From Hypericum androsaemum (taxonomy: Eukaryota > Streptophyta > Magnoliopsida > Malpighiales > Hypericaceae): 64,000 bases of DNA. Below, one piece after another: positions 57,142-64,000 of the stretch. Position numbers and translations under genes: made by a program. The stretch is taken from assembly GCA_963995505.1 (NCBI GenBank), contig OZ023183.1:20146671-20210670 (forward strand), given 5' to 3'. The notes under the pieces are model-generated. The model was given only the letters and a program-made list of their open reading frames with translations, searched no databases and had not been told where the DNA came from. How positions within the stretch are numbered: position 1 is the stretch's first letter; the number at the start of each line of letters is the position of its first letter.

Positions 57142-58059
57142 ATTATTCGTACTCTTGTTTTGGACTTAAAAATTGACCTAGATAAGTTTTGTGGCTTGCA
57201 AGGATTTTTCTATTATATAAAGACATGTTACCCTAGTTTATGTATGGCTTTGTGGCTCGGATCTCATCAATAAAAGTTCTCCTCTCTGTGGACGTAGGCA
57301 TTAGGCCAAACCACGTAAACTCTTGTGTCAGCGTTCTTTGTGCGTTATTTTTCTCTTGTAGTGGAATTCCTAACAATGAAGAAGATAAAAACATATCTAT
57401 GAAGGTAATTACAAGATATAACCTATCTAACTTTTAATTCATCATCAAACATGAACCAAGCTTGAATCACATCGCTTAGACACCATGACCAGCTACCAAA
57501 TCAACAACCAGGACCTTTAAGATGAGTTACACTAAACAAAATCACGAAGACATCAGCCTAGAAGGTCATGGAGATTTGAACACCTTGTTTTGGCCATTCT
57601 CGATAGCTGCATCAAGGACTCTTGAGGATAAATGAAGTATCTGCATCCCAATCTAATCTGAGGTTCCCGGCTCTGTGCCAAGTATCCTGCACCTTTTTGG
57701 CATGCTTGAGTTCAAATTTAGCATGCTCTTCAATCTCTTTCAAACGAGTAGAAAGGCTGATCCCCTCCTGAAGTTTGGATGGAACTTTACAGATAATCTT
57801 TTCGGAGGAATCTTCGCGAGTGCAACCGCCTTACTTGTCAGCTTCTGTAAATGTGAGCTCGAGCCTGGACCTAATAGGGGTGAGATTGGCCTTTTCTATT
57901 ATCACAGCTGGCCCTCCATAAAATATATATGATTTGGTTAAACAAGTTACATCTTTAAATTATGTCAAAAATTAAATAATTTGTATTATCTAGCTCTTAT
58001 TTATAGGATATATATATCTATGCCAATAAACTTTTGATACACAGTAATTTGTGTGTAAT
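57142..58059. other. Spacer with Copia LTR-like fragment
   Basis: 57150-57380 resembles the R/U5 part of a plant Copia LTR (CTCTGTGGACGTAGGC, ACCACGTAAACTCTTG) but no boundaries were found. The rest has no recognised feature. Confidence 0.35.
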
Positions 58060-59245
58060 GTTAGCCACATCAACAGATCTGCCTCGGATCACGCGTAGCC
58101 TATCATATGTTTTGTCCCAGAGTGGAGGACAATTCTCCCACGTGTCTGGTGCGGGACAGCTGATTTTGTTCCCCGTGAGTCATTCTTCTGCTTGTTGGGC
58201 TTAAGTCATTATCTTGGTGATATTGGGCCCAAAACCTTGTAGCGGCTATCAACGAGTTTGGACCAGAGTTGGCAAGAATTCTTTTCTTTCTCTTCATACT
58301 CCAATCTTGGCAATGGATCAATCTTCAACATCCCCCCACAAGTTGGACAAGCTTAGAGATATATGAGTAGAAGAGAGTATGTGCCAGAGGTTTAGTTAGA
58401 ACATTGATAGTTTGAAGCTCAGCTGGTACATGAAAAAGTTTAATCATACCTCTATCAATTTTTCCCGCACCAGATGGCAATCCAGCTTAATGAGTTTCGC
58501 TCTTTCATGAAATATTGGGTTTTCAGCATTGTGGATGGCTAACTTGTTATCACAGAACACAGAGGTTGGTTGCAGAGGAATGATGCCAAGATCTCTCAAA
58601 AGGAAGTTAAGCCACTAAATTTCACAACTTAGTGAAGTTAGTGCTAAATATTCTGCTTTATATGAGCTATGATCTTCAAGTGTAGAGGATTCTTGATCAT
58701 CACTAAGTTTTAGGTTGCGAACTATTAGAGTTCTCATGGATTTTCAATTGAGGAGACCTACATCTTTCAATATGTCAATTGCATACTGTCTTTGGCACAA
58801 GTGAATTCCATATTTAGATCTTGCAAATTCTATTTCCAAGAATAACTTAAGCTTTCTCAAGTCATTAATCTTTAGTTGTGTGTCAAGAAACACCTTAATT
58901 TCTACAATCTAATTCATATCATCACCTACAAGTATGATTTCATCTACATACACGAGCAGACATGTTATAGAATTCTTCTTCTTCTTCAAGGTAAACACAG
59001 AATAATCAACTTTGGATTATGTAAAACTAACAGTTTCTCAAATCACTGTTTGCCGCTCTACTTCAGACCATATAAGGACTTTCTAAGCTTGCATACCATA
59101 TTTTTTTGTGTTGCAAAGCCAGGAGGAAGGTCCGTGTAAAATTTCTCATAGAAAGCATTATTAACATCCAATTGCTCTTGGAACCAATTTTTTCTTGCAG
59201 CAATTTGGTCAAATTTTTTGAAATCGTTATGATGGAGCAAAGGCT
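58060..59245 (-). mobile_element. Copia retrotransposon fragment: RT/RNase H end, polypurine tract and LTR
   Basis: On the minus strand 59245-59058 reads as Copia RT (KNWFQEQLDVNNAF, then DLPPGFATQKNMVCKLRKSLYGLK). Further on, broken frames give the RNase H and tail (AEYLALTSLSCEI, LRDLGIIPLQPTSVFCDN, ERAKLIKLDCHLVREKI, NVLTKPL). A polypurine tract (GTGGGGGGA on minus, 58331-58339) comes directly before an LTR start TGTTGAAGAT at 58330 on minus. The LTR runs to about 58060 or lower. The RT active-site region and everything 5' of it are missing. Frameshifts and stops are frequent. Confidence 0.82.
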
Positions 59246-60920
59246 TGAAATGAATAGTTTGAGTGCAGTTGGGATTCGTAAAGATATGGTTAGCAAGATA
59301 TGGTTGTTTCGTGGACGCATGGTTGGCAAGAAGCCATAGTTATCTCAGAGAAGTATTGTTAGCAAGGACCCGATATGGTTGTCTAAAGGAACATCGACGT
59401 CAAAGGTGTTGGGTAAGTTTGGCATTGGGAATGCGAAGCCGTTGATAACACCACAGGCGAATCAGGTATCTCACTCAAGGCCGAACAGTGGAGTTCGTGA
59501 CATGTCGAGGGTTCTACTTGGTAGAACAAAAGGTTGCCCATTGTATGCTATGGCAAGTAGCATTAGTTCGAGGTAAAAAGATCTAACAGAGAAGCAGTTC
59601 GAGGTTGAGGAGCATGGAGATGACAGAAAAATAGAGGGCGCGTCTATTGGTCATAGGGTAACTTCGGCAGGTGAACTTGCACGTTGAGATTTATTGAAAG
59701 TTGGAGGGAATAGGCCAAGCAAGCTCGGGAGATGCTTGAGATTGGGGGCTGTCTCTAAGTGATTGAACAAAGGGCGGAGAGAAAGTTAAGATTGTCTTAT
59801 TGATGACGGTGTATCTATGATTCGAGGTGGAGTTGGTAGAGTCGGCTTGGTTTCACAAGGTCTTGGGTTTTTCAAGAGGCGGTGTTTCATCATGGTGGAG
59901 TTTATTGAAGTTCGGGTGATGTTTCATGGTTTTTTTACGGGATGATTTCTCGCCAAGATAAAAATTGTTTAAAATGACGAAAAAGAAGGAAAAGCAGATA
60001 AGAAATTTTGGTACAGGTAAGGCCGGCGCCCATCGGGGACTTGGTGTCCGCCAACTTGCTTATTATTTGCCAACTTGCTTATTACCGTGCAGAAATTATT
60101 ATTTTTACCGTGCTTTTGTCGTGTGACGTTCATGAGAAATGGCCAACTTGCTTATTATTTACTTTTTTGGTGTACTATTATTATATATCATCTTTTTAAC
60201 TGGAGTTAATAGGTTGTTTTTACTCCACGAGCGCTAGCGTGTAAATTGAATTTTTTTAAAGTCTCCGAAGAATACTATTTTATATGGCTTTTCATTATAT
60301 TTTTTACATTGACAAGATTGGAATCCAAAATTTTTAAATAAATTAAATTTCTTACCACTATGATCATTTATGTATATTAGATTTTTGAAATAACATCATG
60401 GGAAAAATCCATAAATTCTTAAAATTTTCCATAATGTACTAAATTTTTTTGAAAAATTGAACTTGTTAATACTACATATTAATTTACATCTCAATAATAT
60501 ACGAAATTATCAAAATATCCTAACACTCTATAAAATTCTCAAATCATCCAAACGCATACATATACCTAGAATCCAAGATAAAAAAGCTCATGCACCTCAT
60601 AAAAAATTAAAAATTTACCCCACCCATCACATCCAACCCAATTGATTAATCCAAAATCTAAACGATAAATTTTCCTCTCCATCCTACTTGTTGGGTTTAT
60701 TTTACATATTCAATTTTATTGTTGGTTCGATAAATTTTATTATATTGGTGCTCATTGTATTATTTCCTTGCATGAAACATTAATTTTTATGAGTTCACGA
60801 TGCTCTTTTTCCAGTCCTCTTCTTGATGAGTTTATTGGTTGAGTTTTTTAGGGTCTTATCTTTATTTGTTAACCCAAACAAGTAATTTTTTTGTTTTAAT
60901 GTGATTACTTCTCATGGTTC
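59246..60920. other. Repeat-derived spacer between two Copia RT fragments
   Basis: 59250-59950 is moderately GC-rich with broken frames and no recognised product. Near 60030-60160 a CCAACTTGCTTATTATT unit is repeated three times. The remainder is AT-rich. No gene seen. Confidence 0.35.
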
Positions 60921-61172
60921 TTCAAGATAAACACAGAATAATCAACTTTGGATTATGTAAAATTAACAGTTTCTCAAATCAATGCTTGCCGCTCTACTTC
61001 AGACCATACAAGGACTTTCTAAGCTTGATAAAATGTTTTTTTGTGTTGCAAAGCCAGGAAGAAGGTCCATATAAACTTTCTCATAGAAAACATTATTAAC
61101 ATCCAATTGCTCTTGGAACCAATTTTTGCTTGCAGCAATTTGGTCACATTTTTTGAGATCGTTATATTGTCT
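60921..61172 (-). mobile_element. Second copy of the Copia RT fragment
   Basis: About 250 bp closely similar to 58985-59235. On minus it includes KNWFQEQLDVNNVF and DLLPGFATQKN. Like the first copy it is broken and has no flanking pol sequence. Both copies show the same unusual shortening after VNNAF (YEKFYTDLPP), where the family has an extra His-Gly-containing segment. Confidence 0.75.
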
Positions 61173-61253
61173 ATCTTGTCTTACTCTAATATAATAGGAA
61201 TAAATAATTTTGTAAATATCAAGATTTAAAATAATATAGTTTGACGATCCCAA

Positions 61254-61733
61254 AAAATATTTTTAATGATGGTCAGCAGCCATTGGGCTGGCTTAAAGTT
61301 GCAATGAGAATCAACAAGTAAATTTTGTAACTCGGTGGTCTTTGGTCTAAGACATTTTTTTGTACTTGAAATTATGTAGAAACTGAGGAATTTGACGATC
61401 ACTTGGTAATGTCGATCAAGGAGAATTACAAGCGGAGAATTGCTAAAGTAAAATTAACCCGAATTATTACCGTTGGGAATTCATTGAATATAATAGGGGC
61501 AAGAGGGGAAGTAGGTATAGAAGCCTCGTATGTCTCCGAGTAACGAAATATACGCACCGTATACTATATAGTCATAATATTAATAACTTGAAGAAGACCA
61601 TGGATACAGGAAATGTGCAAATATGTTAATAACATCACTAGATACAAAGTAGTGATGGCAAATTAAAAGGAAAAAAAGAAGATAAATACAAGGGTAGCAA
61701 CATAAACACAAGCAAGCAAAAAAAAAGTGTCAA
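61254..61733. other. Spacer and 3' UTR of GLOX copy 2
   Basis: No gene. The 100 bases before 61734 are A-rich on plus and should contain the GLOX 3' UTR on minus. Confidence 0.35.
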
Positions 61734-63386
61734 TCACTTGAGCTGGATCCAGATGGCCGGACTTGGGACCTTCTGGTGGACGACAGACACCATATAGTAA
61801 CCGGGTGGCGCTATGACGGTGGTCGGAGGCATCTGGACTTGGATTCTGTAAGTCATTGGCTCGTTGATCTTGAAGACCTGTTTCAGGACAGGGAGCACCA
61901 TCTGTCTCTGGTTCATCGAGAAGGAATGCGTGGTGAATGGCGGCGCCGTCATCGTCACCGACACGGCACTGAAGTCCACGGTCCCCGGGATCCGGAACTG
62001 CAGGAGCAGAGCCTTCTTGTACCCGATGGTAACCCCGGAAGACACGAACTTGGGGCGCAGCGGATCGAATGAGGCGTCCATGTATGATGGGTAGAAGGCC
62101 TCGAGGCGCAGCTCCGTGGGGAATACAACATTGCTTCCGAACTGGTATAGCGCGTGGGGGTTGCTTCCTCCCACCAGAACCCTACCGTCCGGAAGCGATA
62201 TCGCGGTGGAGTGGTACATCCTCGGGATTGTGGATGGATTCTCTACCTCGAACCTCGACCCCAAGGCGTTGTCAGGGTGGTACACCACCGGGCTCAGTAC
62301 CGGGTTCCTCCCGAATTCCCAGCCCGCGGTGCCATTGGCGCAGCCGTTGATGATCAAGACGTCGCCGTTCGGGAGCATCGTCATGTCTCCCATCACTCTG
62401 GGAAGCGGCATGGTGTCCATCTCCCACTGCGGGTTCGGGTCGTTGATCTTCATCCTGGCGCAGGTGCTCAACGCCTGGGCGAAGGTTTTGCTTTTCGAGA
62501 CCAGAGTGTAGGAGCCGTTGGGTGCGCCTCCACATACAAGCACTTCCGCTGCTACACTGGTCGCGTTGATATTCGTAAGCGGAAGCAGAACCGCGGAGCC
62601 AGTGCTGGGGTAGTTCCTGGGGTGGCCTCCGGGGACGGTGGGGTAAGTCTTGAGCACCGTATTGTTTTTGTAACTGAGCAAGATGGCGCGGTTGTTGTTG
62701 AAGACGAAGAGGTTGCCATCGGTGTTCAAGAACACGAAAGGGTAGAGATTGTTGAAGATGCCTGCGTCCCAGGTCTGACCCAGGAACGCCAAATTGTAGG
62801 TGCCAGTGTAGGTGGTCTTGGGATAGTACTCGTAGTTGTTCGCGTCGATCCCTCCGACGACAATCTGCGTGCCGTCTGGAAGCACCTGGTTGGTGGCGTA
62901 CCACCTCTTGATATTGAGCGCGGCGGGCAGCTCCAGCCAGTCGCAGCTGGTGTCGCTGCAGGGGGAGAAAAGCCTGACACGTTTCTCGCCGTTCTTGTAG
63001 CCGCCGGTCTGGGCCAATGTACCATTAGGCATGAGGGAGCCGGAGGAGCACCAAGTGTCGGTCAGGACGGTGAGGGGCCTGAGCGTGTCGGCAATGACAT
63101 CGTACTCCACGGAGTGCGCGGAGCAGTCCGTCTTAAGTGCGGCCTCCTGAGTGTCGTATCGGCAGGTGCCATTGGGGAGGGAGATGTTGGAGACGCCGAA
63201 GTCAGTGCGGTCGAACATGATGACGCGGTTGTTGGGGAGGAGCTGCATGTGCATTGCGGATATCCCCGTGTTGTTCATTAGCAGCTTCCATGTCCCCAGA
63301 GGAGCTGCTTGGACAACTTGGATAAGGATGATGATGACAAGTGAGATTAAGGGAAGAAAGGAGGTAGTGCTTATGGGACCAGACAT
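61734..63386 (-). CDS. GLOX: Glyoxal/aldehyde oxidase (GLOX), copy 2
   Basis: Intronless gene for a 550-residue secreted copper-radical oxidase, a tandem paralogue of the gene at 52296-53930. Signal peptide about 1-27 (LISLVIIILIQVVQAA). Catalytic residues are visible: Cys113 (DTWCSSGS), Tyr163 (RWYATNQ), Tyr391-His392 (RMYHSTA) and the distal His near 487 (TTHSFSMNQRQ). From APLGTWKLL to about residue 435 the two proteins are nearly identical by eye. The C-terminal DUF1929 part is clearly different (for example GYKKALLLQFRIPGTVDFS against YGQIITVQFQVAGDLDPS). The long plus-strand open frame opposite this gene (62154-63281) is a shadow of its GC-rich codon use. Confidence 0.94.
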   Translation of the reverse strand: MSGPISTTSFLPLISLVIIILIQVVQAAPLGTWKLLMNNTGISAMHMQLLPNNRVIMFDRTDFGVSNISLPNGTCRYDTQEAALKTDCSAHSVEYDVIADTLRPLTVLTDTWCSSGSLMPNGTLAQTGGYKNGEKRVRLFSPCSDTSCDWLELPAALNIKRWYATNQVLPDGTQIVVGGIDANNYEYYPKTTYTGTYNLAFLGQTWDAGIFNNLYPFVFLNTDGNLFVFNNNRAILLSYKNNTVLKTYPTVPGGHPRNYPSTGSAVLLPLTNINATSVAAEVLVCGGAPNGSYTLVSKSKTFAQALSTCARMKINDPNPQWEMDTMPLPRVMGDMTMLPNGDVLIINGCANGTAGWEFGRNPVLSPVVYHPDNALGSRFEVENPSTIPRMYHSTAISLPDGRVLVGGSNPHALYQFGSNVVFPTELRLEAFYPSYMDASFDPLRPKFVSSGVTIGYKKALLLQFRIPGTVDFSAVSVTMTAPPFTTHSFSMNQRQMVLPVLKQVFKINEPMTYRIQVQMPPTTVIAPPGYYMVSVVHQKVPSPAIWIQLK

Positions 63387-64000
63387 ATTATTGCCTTGTT
63401 TATGATGCTTAATTGGAAGCTAATTGTCTTAAATTGGTGGTAATTAATGAGCACTTTTGACTTATAATTGCACTTAGATAGAGAGGAATTGTAGAAGAAT
63501 GTGTGATGATGGTTGCCTCAACTTTTGTGCTTTATATAGATGATTGGCTCTCTCAGGATCTCATGCACACGTTGCTTTAAGCTTGTTGTTGGTAGACACG
63601 GAGATTTGTTAATGAGTTTAGGACGGTTATAGGAATTGTTCGGTAGTTAGTAACATGTAGTATTATACATTTTTATTCTAAGTGCATGTCTCTGTTTGTT
63701 AGTTTTGTTTGTTCGTGCTATTTTATTTTCCTGACATTCTTGGGAACCTCTTTATAATTAGATGCGTTGCTTTGACTTTATTATTTTATATTTCATACCA
63801 AAATATTATCTAATTGCTACGTGGGGAATACAAATCTGCCTCGCTCCTACTTAGCAATATTCACCGATATCACACGTTAAAAGGGTAATGAAAAAAAATA
63901 TTAATTAAACCTTAAAGCATAATTAACAACCATTGAACCAAATTCGATAATTGTGTCTTCAAGCTCGGCCGAGTAGATTAATTATGCATATATAAATATA
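63387..64000 (-). promoter_or_regulatory. GLOX copy 2 promoter region
   Basis: A TATA box on minus (TCTATATAAA, 63531-63540) lies about 145 bases upstream of the start codon. Further upstream is AT-rich DNA to the window end. No other gene seen. Confidence 0.55.

Noticed and set aside
62154..63281. 375-codon plus-strand frame opposite GLOX copy 2
   Set aside because: It mirrors the minus-strand GLOX gene, which has signal peptide, catalytic residues and a paralogue. The GLOX copy 1 locus has a similar shadow, so it is caused by GC-rich codon use.

Overview
The window is nuclear DNA from a flowering plant, most likely a eudicot. It has spliced genes with GT-AG introns, a plastid-division gene (ARC6), plant-specific receptor-like kinases, a plant-type histone demethylase (LDL3), long AT-rich intergenic tracts and many plant transposon types. 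The species cannot be named from the sequence alone.

Layout. (1) 1-2137 (+): 3' part of a KIN-7 kinesin gene. (2) 2673-6038 (-) and 16173-19553 (+): two single-exon LRR receptor kinases of the At4g36180/At1g75640 type (MUL/MUS). They form an inverted, tail-out pair and share degenerate kinase motifs. (3) 10014-13451 (+): a complete seven-exon ARC6 gene between the pair. (4) 14598-15775: a Pack-MULE-like element carrying a piece of an alpha/beta-hydrolase gene. (5) 19.6-25 kb: a gene-free tract with four small DNA transposons that have recognisable terminal inverted repeats and target-site duplications. (6) 25077-27323 (-): a nine-exon CGI-58-type acyltransferase/lipase. (7) 29637-37320 (-): an eight-exon LDL3-type lysine-specific histone demethylase. 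(8) 38093-46473 (+): a full-length but decayed Copia retrotransposon with G-box-rich LTRs and an extra open frame between the 5' LTR and gag. (9) 46.5-52.2 kb: gene-poor DNA with a LINE 3' remnant. (10) 52296-53930 and 61734-63386 (both -): two intronless glyoxal/aldehyde oxidase (GLOX) genes. The 8 kb between them is filled by a solo LTR and Copia fragments. Another probable solo LTR (6862-8375) carries a 26-bp minisatellite.

The host genes do not form one pathway. They serve cell division or transport (kinesin), signalling (LRR-RLKs), plastid division (ARC6), lipid turnover (CGI-58), chromatin (LDL3) and cell-wall/extracellular oxidation (GLOX). What ties the window together is local duplication (LRR-RLK pair, GLOX pair) and heavy transposon turnover between genes.

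No CRISPR, rRNA or convincing tRNA gene was seen. Exon boundaries were placed by eye from GT-AG sites, reading frame and remembered family sequence. The reading frame closes exactly across all proposed introns of the four spliced genes.
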